From Colwellia piezophila ATCC BAA-637 (GTDB lineage: Bacteria; Pseudomonadota; Gammaproteobacteria; Enterobacterales; Alteromonadaceae): a stretch of DNA of 64,000 bases. The stretch lies in assembly GCF_000378625.1 (NCBI RefSeq), contig NZ_KB905169.1, forward strand, positions 1-64,000. Direction: 5' to 3'. Under the pieces are notes generated by a model, which was not told the origin of the DNA, made no database searches, and worked only from the letters and a program-made list of their open reading frames with translations. The translations under genes were made by a program, and so were the position numbers. Each line of letters starts with the position of its first letter. Positions within the stretch are counted from its first letter, which is position 1. Positions 1 to 8,386 of the stretch are shown here, one piece after another.

Positions 1-481
1 GGCCAAGCTCCACTACATCAAATAGGCTATGGATTGGCGCATCAGTGATGATACCAAGGTCAATTATTCCCGTTTGTATTTCATTTAATATCTGATGATT
101 AGGCGCTGCTTTTAGTTTAACAACAAGCTGAGGGTGCTGAACTTGTAAATCCAATAACTTAGGATAAAGCATCAGAGCAAGTGCACCAGAGCAAGCTAAA
201 GTACAATCGCCAGAAAGCGGGTCGTCGAACGCTAACAGTTCCATTAACCCTTGCTCATTTTTAACTAATTGCCCTGCATATTGATAAACTAACCTGCCCT
301 GCTCAGTTACTTCGAAGCTCTTTTTTTCTCTGCGAATTAAAGCATGACCGCATGCTTTTTCAAGTTTACTAATATGCTGGCTGACCCCAGGCTGAGTCAT
401 AAATAACTTTTCTGCCGTTTTCGTAAAATGCCCCATATCAACGAGCGTTACAAACGTATTTAACCATGTAGGGTTTAGCAT
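1..481 (-). CDS. LysR-family transcriptional regulator (3' part cut off by window edge)
   Basis: I translated the minus strand from an ATG at 481; about 160 codons are present before the window edge. Residues 1-60 form a classic LysR winged HTH (WLNTFVTLVDMGHFTKTAEKL, then TQPGVSQHISKLE), followed by the start of the effector-binding domain (CTLACSGALALMLYPKLLDL). The C-terminal effector domain is missing because of the window edge, not because of a mutation. The gene is divergent from the VOC-gloA-nemA genes, the usual layout for a LysR protein controlling its neighbour. A 9-bp perfect inverted repeat lies 20 bp upstream of its start. The inducer cannot be told; reactive aldehydes or quinones would fit the neighbours. 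Confidence 0.9.
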   Translation of the reverse strand, partial: MLNPTWLNTFVTLVDMGHFTKTAEKLFMTQPGVSQHISKLEKACGHALIRREKKSFEVTEQGRLVYQYAGQLVKNEQGLMELLAFDDPLSGDCTLACSGALALMLYPKLLDLQVQHPQLVVKLKAAPNHQILNEIQTGIIDLGIITDAPIHSLFDVVELG

Positions 482-500
482 CACCAAGTTCCATAACAAT

Positions 501-531
501 AAATTATCATTATGATTATAATTGATAATTT
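501..531. promoter_or_regulatory. Inverted repeat, candidate LysR operator
   Basis: AAATTATCA (501-509) and TGATAATTT (523-531) are perfect 9-bp inverted arms around a 13-bp spacer. They lie in the divergent gap between the LysR gene and the VOC gene, where LysR proteins usually bind. The very high AT content means chance cannot be excluded. Confidence 0.5.
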
Positions 532-623
532 CAACTAATATATAATATTCCATACAATAGCGTCATTAAATTAAATCACGAATTAAACACTTAAATTCAA
601 AACAGTTAAGTTTGGAGTAAATT

Positions 624-1109
624 ATGAAAATGAATCACGTAGGTCTTATGGTTGGCGATATGGATATAGCGGTTGAGTTTTACACTAAAGCGCTTGGTCT
701 TAAAATTGTAATGGGCAACACTAAGGTAAAAGAAGAGCGTGAAACTGCCATTGGCAGAATGTGTGTGGCTGTTTTTGGTGAAGGCTTTAAAGGCTTCAAC
801 ATTGCACACCTGGTTACGACTGATGGCATTGGTGTTGAAATGTTTGAAATGAAAGAGCGTCAAGAACGTCACGAAGTTGATTTCACACGCCTTGGTATAT
901 TCCACTTCTGTCTTCAAACAGATGACTTCGAAGGTGCTATTGCGCGTACTGAGCAATATGGCGGTAAAGTGCGTATGGACATTATGCGCTACCACCCAGA
1001 AGACGACAGTAAACAAGCAAAAATGGTTTACTTAGAAGACCCGTTTGGTAATTTATTTGAGCTTTACTCGCACTCTTATGAAGAAACTTACGCTTCTGAT
1101 TACGAGTAG
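624..1109 (+). CDS. VOC-superfamily (glyoxalase/dioxygenase fold) protein
   Basis: A 161-residue protein with a good SD (GGAG, 9 nt before the ATG). It opens with MNHVGLMVGDMDIAVEFY, the first beta-alpha-beta of a VOC module, and ends with the paired module DPFGNLFELYSH typical of glyoxalase/bleomycin-resistance/dioxygenase proteins. Candidate metal ligands are His5 near the start, the His in IFHFCLQTDD and the Glu in LFELYSH. It precedes gloA in the same direction, separated by a hairpin. It is a lyase, isomerase or dioxygenase on a small electrophile; the exact substrate is not visible. It is more divergent from GloA than a simple duplicate would be. Confidence 0.8.
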   Translation: MKMNHVGLMVGDMDIAVEFYTKALGLKIVMGNTKVKEERETAIGRMCVAVFGEGFKGFNIAHLVTTDGIGVEMFEMKERQERHEVDFTRLGIFHFCLQTDDFEGAIARTEQYGGKVRMDIMRYHPEDDSKQAKMVYLEDPFGNLFELYSHSYEETYASDYE

Positions 1110-1112
1110 TTT

Positions 1113-1146
1113 AATAGGCTGATATTAAGCTAAATATTAGCCTATT
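1113..1146 (+). terminator. Strong intercistronic hairpin between VOC gene and gloA
   Basis: Arms 1113-1126 and 1133-1146 pair over 14 bp with one G-U pair and a 6-nt loop. No clear T-run follows, so it may be an attenuator or an mRNA-stabilising or processing stem rather than a complete terminator. Confidence 0.5.
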
Positions 1147-1217
1147 AGTAAGGTAACAATCCCATCCTTGCCCTCATTATTTATGATAACAAGATTTATA
1201 ACGCGACAGGCATTCAA

Positions 1218-1601
1218 ATGAATAAAATTTTACACACCATGTTAAGAGTTACGGACCTTGAGCAATCAATCGATTTTTATACCACTGTATTAGGCATGAA
1301 AGTACTCGACAGAACAGATAACAATGAATATCGCTATACCTTGGTATTTGTTGGTTACGAAGGGCAAGGTTCAACGATTGAACTAACTTACAACTGGGAT
1401 ACAAATCAATACGATCTTGGCAATGCGTTTGGTCACCTTGCACTAGGCGTCGATGATATTTACGCCGCCTGTGACAAGATCAAAGCACTCGGTGGAAACG
1501 TAACCCGTGAAGCAGGACCTGTAAAGGGCGGAAAGACACAGATAGCTTTTATTACGGACCCCGACGGTTACCAAATTGAATTGATCCAGTTATCAAAATA
1601 A
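1218..1601 (+). CDS. gloA: Lactoylglutathione lyase (glyoxalase I)
   Basis: A 127-residue protein that converts the methylglyoxal-glutathione hemithioacetal to S-lactoylglutathione in the cytoplasm. It follows the E. coli GloA pattern closely: [23 protein letters not shown] at the start, [15 protein letters not shown] in the middle, [14 protein letters not shown] and [13 protein letters not shown] at the end. The four metal ligands expected in GloA are present as His6, Glu55, His73 and Glu121. Length is normal for the Ni-type bacterial enzyme. It ends 12 bp before the flavin reductase gene, so the two are probably one transcript, as with nemA-gloA in E. coli but in reverse order. Confidence 0.95.
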   Translation: MNKILHTMLRVTDLEQSIDFYTTVLGMKVLDRTDNNEYRYTLVFVGYEGQGSTIELTYNWDTNQYDLGNAFGHLALGVDDIYAACDKIKALGGNVTREAGPVKGGKTQIAFITDPDGYQIELIQLSK

Positions 1602-1613
1602 GAGAAAAACAAG

Positions 1614-2714
1614 ATGAACGATGCACTATTTCAAACCATAAAACTCGGTAAGATCACGTTAAAAAACCGTATTGTAATGCCTCCAATGACTCGATCTCGC
1701 GCAAGCCAACCAGGTAATTCAGCGAACCAGATGATGGCTGATTATTATGCTCAACGCGCATCAGCGGGCCTTGTTATAGCTGAAGGTACTCAAATTTCAG
1801 CTATGGGCCAAGGCTATGCTTGGACTCCGGGTATCTATACGCCAGAGCAAATTGCCGGATGGAAAAAAGTAACCGATGCTGTTCACGCAAAAGGCGGCGC
1901 TATATTTGCTCAACTTTGGCATGTTGGCCGAGTTACTCACCCTGAAAATATCGGTGGTGAACAGCCTATTTCATCTTCAGCGTTAAAAGCAGTGAATGTA
2001 AAAGTTTTCATTGATAATGGCACAGATAAACCTGGTTTTGTTGATGTGGTAGAGCCACGAGAAATGACCAAAGCTGACATTCAACAAGTGATCGGTGAAT
2101 ATCGCCAAGCAGCATTAAATGCGATTGAAGCAGGTTTTGATGGTATTGAATTGCACGCTGCCAACGGCTACTTGATTAACCAGTTTATTGATTCTGAGGC
2201 TAATAATCGTACTGATGAGTACGGTGGCTCTATCGAAAACCGACTACGTTTTCTTAGCGAAGTGGTTGCCGCAATAAGCGAGGTCATTGGCGTTGATCGT
2301 GTCGGTGTTCGTCTCGCGCCATTCACATCATTAAATGGCACAGTAGATACAACACCAGTAGAAACATACACCGCTGCCGTAGTAATGCTCAATACACACA
2401 AGGTTGTTTACATTCATATCGCTGAAGTTGATTGGGATCAAGCACCAGAAACGCCAAAAGCGTTTAAATCTGCGGTTCGAGAAGCCTACCAAGGTGTACT
2501 CATTTATGCTGGACGTTACAACGATAAAAAAGGTGCACAGGCAATCACTGATGGTGTGACAGATATGGTTGGTTTTGGCCGCCCATTTATCGCCAACCCA
2601 GATTTGCCAAATCGCATGAAGAATGGTTTCCCATTGGCGGTTCACAATCCAGACACATTGTTTGGTGGTGCAGAGCAAGGACTAACGGATTATAACGAGT
2701 ATAGTCCTTGCTAG
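1614..2714 (+). CDS. nemA: Old Yellow Enzyme-family alkene reductase (NemA-like)
   Basis: A 366-residue FMN-dependent, NAD(P)H-using reductase of activated C=C bonds (maleimides, enones, nitro compounds), nearly the same length as E. coli NemA (365). Seen: LFQTIKLGKITLKNRIVMPPMTRSRA at the start, AQLWHVGRV, the catalytic His181-Ala-Ala-Asn184-Gly-Tyr186 motif, the DEYGGSIENRLRF loop and the phosphate-binding GFGRPFIANPDLP near the C-terminus. The SD region AGAGAAAAACAAG lies just after gloA. With gloA it forms an electrophile detoxification operon. In E. coli the TetR protein NemR controls the equivalent genes; here a divergent LysR gene occupies that place. The symbol is by similarity and could equally be written as a generic alkene reductase. 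Confidence 0.9.
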   Translation: MNDALFQTIKLGKITLKNRIVMPPMTRSRASQPGNSANQMMADYYAQRASAGLVIAEGTQISAMGQGYAWTPGIYTPEQIAGWKKVTDAVHAKGGAIFAQLWHVGRVTHPENIGGEQPISSSALKAVNVKVFIDNGTDKPGFVDVVEPREMTKADIQQVIGEYRQAALNAIEAGFDGIELHAANGYLINQFIDSEANNRTDEYGGSIENRLRFLSEVVAAISEVIGVDRVGVRLAPFTSLNGTVDTTPVETYTAAVVMLNTHKVVYIHIAEVDWDQAPETPKAFKSAVREAYQGVLIYAGRYNDKKGAQAITDGVTDMVGFGRPFIANPDLPNRMKNGFPLAVHNPDTLFGGAEQGLTDYNEYSPC

Positions 2715-2826
2715 TTAATTTACTGCAATTTATAGCCACAGTTATGAGCTTCATTACGCAAGTGGTGCGTATAGCTAAGTAGCTCTATTTTAATTTAAAT
2801 TAAATTAAAAAAACTGATGCGTATCA

Positions 2827-2856
2827 ATGGGATTACTTAACGTAATCCCATTTTTA
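2827..2856 (+). terminator. Rho-independent terminator after nemA
   Basis: ATGGGATTAC (2827-2836), loop TTAAC, GTAATCCCAT (2842-2851), followed by a T-run. A 10-bp perfect stem about 110 bp after the nemA stop. Confidence 0.85.
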
Positions 2857-2948
2857 TGTCTGAAGTGATCTAAATTTTATAGATTATTACTTAAACATTG
2901 TATTTCGCTATTACTATTTAAGTGAGCACTTTAAACTTCAGCTCTTGT

Positions 2949-3079
2949 GAACTATGCCATCCATGTTAACTTCAAACGATCAAGATTAACTATGCCACCG
3001 AGTGTGAACTATGCCACCCATGTTAACTTCAGATTATGATTAACTATGCCAGATTAACTATGCCACCCATGTTAACTTC
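2949..3079. repeat. Cluster of REP-like units left of the transposase
   Basis: A short unit with core TATGCCACCCATGTTAACTT recurs, complete or truncated, at about 2949-2973, 2984-2999, 3006-3030, 3039-3050 and 3052-3079, and once more at 3273-3300. The opposite strand of its core (ATGGGTGGC) recurs on the far side of the transposase, at about 4650 and 4671. Small repeats around a tyrosine transposase are the pattern of REP/RAYT systems. Confidence 0.7.
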
Positions 3080-3263
3080 AAACGATAATAGCGCGATGAT
3101 ACTTCTATTATTTCTTGCATACTCATCGCATAAAAAGATATTTAGCAAGTTAATCTCTATCTACTAAAAACTTGCGGCTAATATCGACAAAATCACCAAA
3201 TTTAAAACACAGTAAACCCGTCACACTAAGGCAACCTTTACTTTTTATACTGATTAAAGTGAG
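3051..3263. repeat. 213-bp direct repeat, outer copy of the transposase 3' flank
   Basis: By direct comparison this copy matches 3272-3484 over 213 bp with about four mismatches, at a fixed offset of 221. It contains no gene. Confidence 0.95.
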
Positions 3264-3271
3264 AAATCACC

Positions 3272-3484
3272 AGATTAACTATGCCACCCATGTTAACTTC
3301 AAACAATAACAGCGCGATGATACTTCTATTATTTCTTGCATACTCATCGCATAAAAAAATATTTAGCAAGTTAATCTCTATCTACTAAAAACTTGCGGCT
3401 AATATCGACAAAATCACCAAATTTAAAACACAGTAAACCCGTCACACTAAGGTAACCTTTACTTTTTATACTGATTAAAGTGAG
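3272..3484. repeat. 213-bp direct repeat, copy next to the transposase
   Basis: This is the copy bordering the 3' end of the transposase gene (its stop is at 3494). It matches 3051-3263 with about four mismatches and begins with one REP-like unit. Confidence 0.95.
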
Positions 3485-3493
3485 TAAAAAGAG

Positions 3494-4474
3494 TTATGCC
3501 GTGTTCAAGCAGGCTTGAGCATTGGCTATACCATGGGCTCGTTGCAAACCGACATGCTCACTAAATTCACATAAGTGCTCAGCTGTGCCAACAGCTCCCG
3601 TGAAGATGCATTCAAACTCGGTAGTGAGTTTTAACCAACTTTCATTGCTGATGTGCAGCCTTGCAAGAATATTTTCTGCTTTAGCGCTAATAGCGCCGCG
3701 TTTATCATCACGGACAATACGACCTGTTTCATCAACGAGGGTTAAGTAGTCTTTTAAACTAAAGCTGATACCTACTTTTTTGTGTTGCTGTTCATTTCCC
3801 GTAAAAGCTAATAACGATGTTGGTTGTTTACCTGTTATTGCAGCCTTGATACGTAATTGAATACTAGTGAAGTCTGATTGCTCTGGTGTATCACTAATCC
3901 TTGCTCGTACTGGGTTTAAATCAACATAAGCCATACATGAGAGTAAAGCACCCTCATCAAGTAGCGCCTGTGATTTAAACCGCCCTTCCCAAAAATGTCC
4001 TGTGCATTTATCTTCTTTATTTGCTTGCCTGGCTATTGGCTCGTTAAGCGAACGCATAAACCAACTGATATCGATTAACCTTTTTTTATAAATTTCAGCT
4101 GAACTTTCAACCATAGCTAATTGAAACTTATCAAGGACTTGTTTATTTTGATATTGTCTGGTGAGATATGTGCCTTTGAACAACTGGTGCCAACGCTTAA
4201 GTATCTCTGCTGTAGACCAACTTTTTACTTGCTCGCTATCCACATGAAGCACGAGGTGAAGATGATTATGCATCACAGCATGGGCGCAAATATCGATAGA
4301 AAACACTTGAGATAATTGAAAGATACGCTGTTCAATCCATGCACGCCTATGCTCAAAGCTCACGCCTGTTTCTTTATCTACCCCACACAAAAACGCCTTT
4401 CGTACCGTGCGACTGCAAATGTGATAAAAAGGCGTATCTAATAAACTAATTTGTTGTGAGCGAGGCTTAGGCAT
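3494..4474 (-). CDS. REP-associated tyrosine transposase (Y1/HUH family, IS200-like)
   Basis: A 326-residue single-strand DNA transposase. The His-hydrophobic-His motif is at His71-Leu-His73 (MHNHLHLVLH). The conserved FWEGRFKSQAL follows, then the helix with the likely nucleophile Tyr183 in AYVDLNPVRAR. These are hallmarks of the Y1 transposases called RAYT, which act on REP palindromes. I chose the ATG at 4474; a GTG 12 nt upstream is also open. It is longer than the ~150-residue IS200 TnpA, as RAYT relatives often are, with a C-terminal extension of unknown role. Both flanks are duplicated and carry REP-like units, so it probably mobilised or multiplied its own ends. The frame is intact, so it may be active. 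Confidence 0.9.
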   Translation of the reverse strand: MPKPRSQQISLLDTPFYHICSRTVRKAFLCGVDKETGVSFEHRRAWIEQRIFQLSQVFSIDICAHAVMHNHLHLVLHVDSEQVKSWSTAEILKRWHQLFKGTYLTRQYQNKQVLDKFQLAMVESSAEIYKKRLIDISWFMRSLNEPIARQANKEDKCTGHFWEGRFKSQALLDEGALLSCMAYVDLNPVRARISDTPEQSDFTSIQLRIKAAITGKQPTSLLAFTGNEQQHKKVGISFSLKDYLTLVDETGRIVRDDKRGAISAKAENILARLHISNESWLKLTTEFECIFTGAVGTAEHLCEFSEHVGLQRAHGIANAQACLNTA

Positions 4475-4560
4475 AATAATCACCAAACTTAATTAAGGTA
4501 AGTTAAGCCTAGTTTAATGAAGGAAATATAACCAAGTTATAATGGGTGGCCTGATAACTT
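4458..4560. repeat. 103-bp direct repeat, copy overlapping the transposase start
   Basis: This copy includes the first codons of the transposase and its leader, and ends in GGGTGGCCTGATAACTT. It matches 4565-4667 with one visible mismatch (AAGCC versus AAGTC). Confidence 0.95.
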
Positions 4561-4564
4561 GAGC

Positions 4565-4667
4565 GAGCGAGGCTTAGGCATAATAATCACCAAACTTAAT
4601 TAAGGTAAGTTAAGTCTAGTTTAATGAAGGAAATATAACCAAGTTATAATGGGTGGCCTGATAACTT
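4565..4667. repeat. 103-bp direct repeat, outer copy of the transposase 5' flank
   Basis: It repeats 4458-4560, including the first codons of the transposase, but with no gene attached. A third, shortened copy of its end (ATGGGTGGCCTGATAACTT) follows at 4671-4689. It mirrors the duplicated flank on the other side of the transposase. Confidence 0.95.
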
Positions 4668-4827
4668 CTCATGGGTGGCCTGATAACTTACTCTCCCCTA
4701 CTAATGTATAAATATTTTGTCTAGAAAATAAAATTAAAAGCAAATGTCACAAATACCTTTCGCAACAGACTAATTATAAGAACTGTTTAATTACAGACTA
4801 TTTTGTTGTTAGTGAGGTAAAAATATT

Positions 4828-6195
4828 ATGGAAATTATAGACACCATGTTGAGGTTCTTAAATGAACTATTTGTTCCTGCAGAACTAGTTTTCATTGGAA
4901 TAATTATAGACGTTGTATTATTGCTACTTGTAGCAAAAGCTTTCTTTTTTGTCGGGCGAAAATTTAAATTAATTTCAGATGAAAAATATCAGAAATTTAT
5001 TAATAAAAATAAGGCGGTGTCTAAGTGGAAAAAAGGCATGAGACGTACTCTGCCAATTGTCGCTGTTGTGATGATGTTTACTATTGGCTATCGATTGAGC
5101 TGGCAGCCAGACACTAACATAAAACAATGGCAACAAGGCGACATTGGTCAATTAACGACTCAAACGAATCAGCAATTAGAAAGATTTATTCGTGAACAAG
5201 ACATTAGAGACTTATGTGTTGGAATTATTAAAGACAAGCAAACCTATTCAACCTGCTTTAGCCAAAGCCCAGCTGAGGATAACTTTGAGCTTAATGATGA
5301 ATCAATTTTTGAAATTGGCTCTATAACAAAAACCTTTACCTATGCTGCAATGATTAAGGTGCTAGATAAACACAATATCCCATTAACCGGTGAAATAGGG
5401 CCATACCTGCCAAAAGCTATTTCCCAGAAAAACCCTCAGCTAACCGAAGTTACCTGGCAGCAATTAGCAACTCATTCTTCAGGGTTAAGTCGTGAACCGA
5501 TGGGCTTAAATTGGCCGACAATTTTAACGCAACTCAATGTTTTAAGGTTTGCTAATGCCTGGGAACCCTATACAACAGAATATGTTAATCATTACTTGCA
5601 GTCGGCTGAATTAAATAAAGAGCAATACGCGAGTTACTCGAATCTTGCTGTAGGGCTGCTTGGTGTATTAATTAGTGAGTTGGAGGGTAAATCCTATGCG
5701 CAGCTTATTACTGACGAAATAGCATTACCACTGAATATGACAGCGACTCGGACTAATCGCTCGGCTTATAAAGATAAAACTGTCCAAAGTTATGGACAAT
5801 ACCGAAGAGCTGGAAGCCTAGTAACGTCAACAAAGTCGGAAACAACGAGACTCTCTGAAGCATTGGCTGGCGCAGGCGCAATTAGCTCGTCATTGAGCGA
5901 TATGATGCTTTACTTAGATGACCGCATGCAAGCCTATCAAACACCTATCTTTCAACAAGAAAAGTATGTCATGCCAACTAAAAAAGGAGCTAAAATCAAC
6001 TTAGGTTGGCCTGTTTTATCATTATCAGCAGACAATGAACAAAAAGTTGTTATACACGATGGCATGGTTGGTGGCTTTGTTAGTTTTATCGGTTTTGATG
6101 AATCCAGTGAAGTTGGGATTGTTATTTTAGCGAATGGTACTCGCGATGTAACTAACTTAGGGTTAGATGTATTAAAACGAGTCATATTAAAGTAA
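4828..6195 (+). CDS. Membrane-anchored beta-lactamase-fold serine hydrolase (PF00144-type)
   Basis: A 455-residue protein. Two hydrophobic segments (about residues 18-42 and 74-90) anchor it in the inner membrane, with the catalytic domain following, probably periplasmic. The class C beta-lactamase/penicillin-binding-protein motifs are complete: Ser165-Ile-Thr-Lys168 (SxxK), Tyr270-Ser-Asn272 (YxN) and His410-Asp-Gly412 (in place of KTG). HDG is common in esterase and D-aminopeptidase members of this family, so it is not necessarily a resistance enzyme. The SD is GAGG before the ATG at 4828. It ends 30 bp before an ECF sigma factor gene on the same strand, suggesting an envelope-related role under that sigma factor. 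Confidence 0.85.
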   Translation: MEIIDTMLRFLNELFVPAELVFIGIIIDVVLLLLVAKAFFFVGRKFKLISDEKYQKFINKNKAVSKWKKGMRRTLPIVAVVMMFTIGYRLSWQPDTNIKQWQQGDIGQLTTQTNQQLERFIREQDIRDLCVGIIKDKQTYSTCFSQSPAEDNFELNDESIFEIGSITKTFTYAAMIKVLDKHNIPLTGEIGPYLPKAISQKNPQLTEVTWQQLATHSSGLSREPMGLNWPTILTQLNVLRFANAWEPYTTEYVNHYLQSAELNKEQYASYSNLAVGLLGVLISELEGKSYAQLITDEIALPLNMTATRTNRSAYKDKTVQSYGQYRRAGSLVTSTKSETTRLSEALAGAGAISSSLSDMMLYLDDRMQAYQTPIFQQEKYVMPTKKGAKINLGWPVLSLSADNEQKVVIHDGMVGGFVSFIGFDESSEVGIVILANGTRDVTNLGLDVLKRVILK

Positions 6196-6225
6196 ATACA
6201 GTTAACATAATGAGAGATAAACCAG

Positions 6226-6708
6226 TTGCATAAAGAATTCGATAGCGTGATAGAAAGTAATCAGGGCCGGATACGTCACATCGTCTCTCGTTATTGTACG
6301 CCTGAGGAATTTGAAGATTTGTATCAGGAAATCTTATTGCAACTATGGCGTAGCTTTGATTCATTTAAAAATAATTCATCAAGGGAAACATGGCTTTATA
6401 AAGTAGCTTTAAATACAGCCTGTACTTTTGTCAGTACAAATATCAAAAATAGAGAATTAGATGACACCTTGTCAAAGCTAAATATTCAAGAGGAGCAATA
6501 TGGTCAAGAAAGTTGTCAGGCTGATATTTTAAATAATTTTATGAAAACACTTGGTGATATTGATGCCAATATTTTAATGATGTATTTGGATGGTATTTCC
6601 TCTGAAGGTATGGCTGAAGTCGTGGGAATAAATGCAAGTGCGGTGAGAGCACGAATCAAACGGATAAAAAAGTCGTATGAAAACAAATATATTGGAGAAA
6701 AGTCATGA
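6226..6708 (+). CDS. ECF-type RNA polymerase sigma factor
   Basis: A 160-residue protein with region 2 (VSRYCTPEEFEDLYQEILLQLWRSFDSF, then SRETWLYKVALNTA) and region 4 (ILMMYLDGISSEGMAEVVGINASAVRARIKRIKK, an HTH). The start is a TTG at 6226 with a GAGAG SD 9 nt upstream; no in-frame ATG fits. It overlaps the next gene by 4 bp (ATGA), so the two are translationally coupled. Region 4 matches the DYLEGLSYEEIA pattern only loosely, as is usual for divergent ECF members. The partner gene is the likely anti-sigma factor; the upstream serine hydrolase may be its target or a co-operonic effector. Confidence 0.85.
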   Translation: MHKEFDSVIESNQGRIRHIVSRYCTPEEFEDLYQEILLQLWRSFDSFKNNSSRETWLYKVALNTACTFVSTNIKNRELDDTLSKLNIQEEQYGQESCQADILNNFMKTLGDIDANILMMYLDGISSEGMAEVVGINASAVRARIKRIKKSYENKYIGEKS

Positions 6709-7310
6709 TGTTCGATGATCTAAAAGTAGAGTGGAAGAATGAAGTTGCTCAGAAAAAGAATAATATTCGCTTGGCTTTTTCAAGTGAGCCACTGGAAAGG
6801 GAAGCAAATAAAATTGATAAGTTGGTAAAAAAGCAAAACATAATAGAAATAACAACCGCCATCGTGTTTTTACCCTTTATTTTGTATTTTTTACTCAATT
6901 CAGAAAATTCTGTTCAGTCAATTGGCTATAGTATCTGGATCTATGTGTGTTTAATTACGCCATATAAACTAGTAAAAGCTAGAATGATCAAGGTTGATAA
7001 AAATAATAGTATGAAAAGTTATTTACAGGTGGAAAAACTAAAAACGATTGAGCAATTAAATTTATTAAGAACTTTTGTCTGGTGGCATATCATACCTATA
7101 TTACTTGGATTAATTTTAATTTCGGCAGGCTCTACTATGGATGAAACCGGTACTTTACATATTAGCTTCTCACTTAAAATATATTACGTCCTGTGCACCT
7201 TAGGTGCGATAGGAATTTATTTTTATAATAAAAAAATGGCTGATAATAAATTTAAACCACTACTCGATAAGATAAATCAGCGATTAGATGAGATACAGGA
7301 TACGTTTTAA
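6705..7310 (+). CDS. Four-helix membrane protein, probable anti-sigma factor
   Basis: A 201-residue protein starting inside the stop of the sigma factor gene (ATGA overlap at 6705). Residues 1-50 are charged and cytosolic in style (DDLKVEWKNEVAQKKNN, then EREANKIDKLVKKQN). Four hydrophobic segments follow, at roughly 50-64, 72-88, 126-142 and 155-171, with a short basic tail. I recognise no named family and see no zinc-binding HxxxCxxC motif. The assignment as anti-sigma rests on the coupling to the ECF gene and on the soluble N-terminal domain followed by membrane helices. Confidence 0.6.
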   Translation: MMFDDLKVEWKNEVAQKKNNIRLAFSSEPLEREANKIDKLVKKQNIIEITTAIVFLPFILYFLLNSENSVQSIGYSIWIYVCLITPYKLVKARMIKVDKNNSMKSYLQVEKLKTIEQLNLLRTFVWWHIIPILLGLILISAGSTMDETGTLHISFSLKIYYVLCTLGAIGIYFYNKKMADNKFKPLLDKINQRLDEIQDTF

Positions 7311-7494
7311 TGTTGCCTTTACTCCTCATTGCTTAACTGTCTGAATTAAATTAACCATGGCACCACGTACTACACAGAGTTACACCATCGTATCAAGCAT
7401 GGCTTTTATTCATAAATCGGATCGTTTTGATTAACAACTGAATAGGGTCTGTGGCTTACCCAGTATAAGATTTTATTACTCTGCCACCGTAGCT

Positions 7495-7532
7495 AAATAT
7501 CACCAATTAAGTGAACTTAACCGGTGATATTT
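7495..7532 (-). terminator. Hairpin after the SDR gene
   Basis: AAATATCACC (7495-7504) pairs with GGTGATATTT (7523-7532) over 10 bp with an 18-nt loop, just beyond the stop of the minus-strand SDR gene at 7537. Confidence 0.6.
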
Positions 7533-7536
7533 ACCA

Positions 7537-8385
7537 CTATTGACGCCGACGCTTGGCGATAACACCCTTTTCAAAACCTAAGATCTTTTCATACGTTGCG
7601 GGAAACCAGCGAACAATACGGTCAAGTAACTTAGCATCATTACCAATCAATATTCGGCGTTTATTCTTGGTTAAGCCCTGTAAAATAACCTCTGCGGCTT
7701 GCTCTGCTGTGGTTTTTGCTTGTTTATTAAAGTCAGCTAAAATTTTACTTTTGGAGACATGAGTCGATGATATTTTTGCGTTATTAGTGATATTGGTTTT
7801 AATGCCACCAGGATGAACACAATGCACGGCAACATTGGTACCGGCCATTTCCATTTTTAACGACTCGGTAAAACCCCGTACCGCAAACTTTGATGAGTTA
7901 TACGCACTTTGTAATGGTAAAGACAACAAACCAAACAAGCTTGATACATTGACTAAATGTGCTTTAGGTGATTTTTTTAAGTAGGGTAAAAATGCGTGAG
8001 AGCCATGCACTACGCCCCAAAAGTTAATATTCATTAACCAATGAAAATCTGCCAAACTTTGATTTTCAACAGAATCGATTAAACTCACGCCAGCATTATT
8101 AAAGAGCATATCAACACCCGATAATTCATTATTTACTCGGTGAGAAAAATGTATAAAAGCCTGATTATCCGATACATCTAATTCTTCAATCAAACACTGT
8201 ATGTCAAATGAGTTTAATTCATCCTTTACCGTCTTTAACGCTGCAAAGTTTTTATCCGCCAATGCCAAGTGGCAACCTTGCTCAGCTAATTTAAAGGCTA
8301 ATGCCCTACCAATACCCGAGGCGGCCCCCGTGATCACCGCGACTTTACCGTTAAAGTATTGTTTAAACTTGTCTTGGTTACTCAT
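7537..8385 (-). CDS. Short-chain dehydrogenase/reductase
   Basis: A 282-residue NAD(P)-dependent oxidoreductase. The nucleotide-binding motif TGAASGIG is at residues 19-26, the NNAG motif follows, and the catalytic Ser148/149, Tyr162 and Lys166 (AYNSSK) are present. I moved the start to the ATG at 8385, which has a GGAG SD. That places it 1 bp after the stop of the upstream alpha/beta hydrolase gene, so the two are translationally coupled. It is the last gene of the monooxygenase-hydrolase-SDR operon. A role in oxidising an alcohol or ketone intermediate of the pathway is likely; the substrate is not visible. Confidence 0.88.
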   Translation of the reverse strand: MSNQDKFKQYFNGKVAVITGAASGIGRALAFKLAEQGCHLALADKNFAALKTVKDELNSFDIQCLIEELDVSDNQAFIHFSHRVNNELSGVDMLFNNAGVSLIDSVENQSLADFHWLMNINFWGVVHGSHAFLPYLKKSPKAHLVNVSSLFGLLSLPLQSAYNSSKFAVRGFTESLKMEMAGTNVAVHCVHPGGIKTNITNNAKISSTHVSKSKILADFNKQAKTTAEQAAEVILQGLTKNKRRILIGNDAKLLDRIVRWFPATYEKILGFEKGVIAKRRRQ

Positions 8386-8386
8386 A

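Noticed and set aside
2949-4689. CRISPR array
   Set aside because: The repeats are irregularly spaced, nested and paired around a transposase, and there are no spacers of constant length.
7345-7370. TTAACCATGGCACCACG as a further REP-like unit
   Set aside because: It resembles the unit only in part and lacks the shared core GCCACCCAT, and no partner unit lies nearby.
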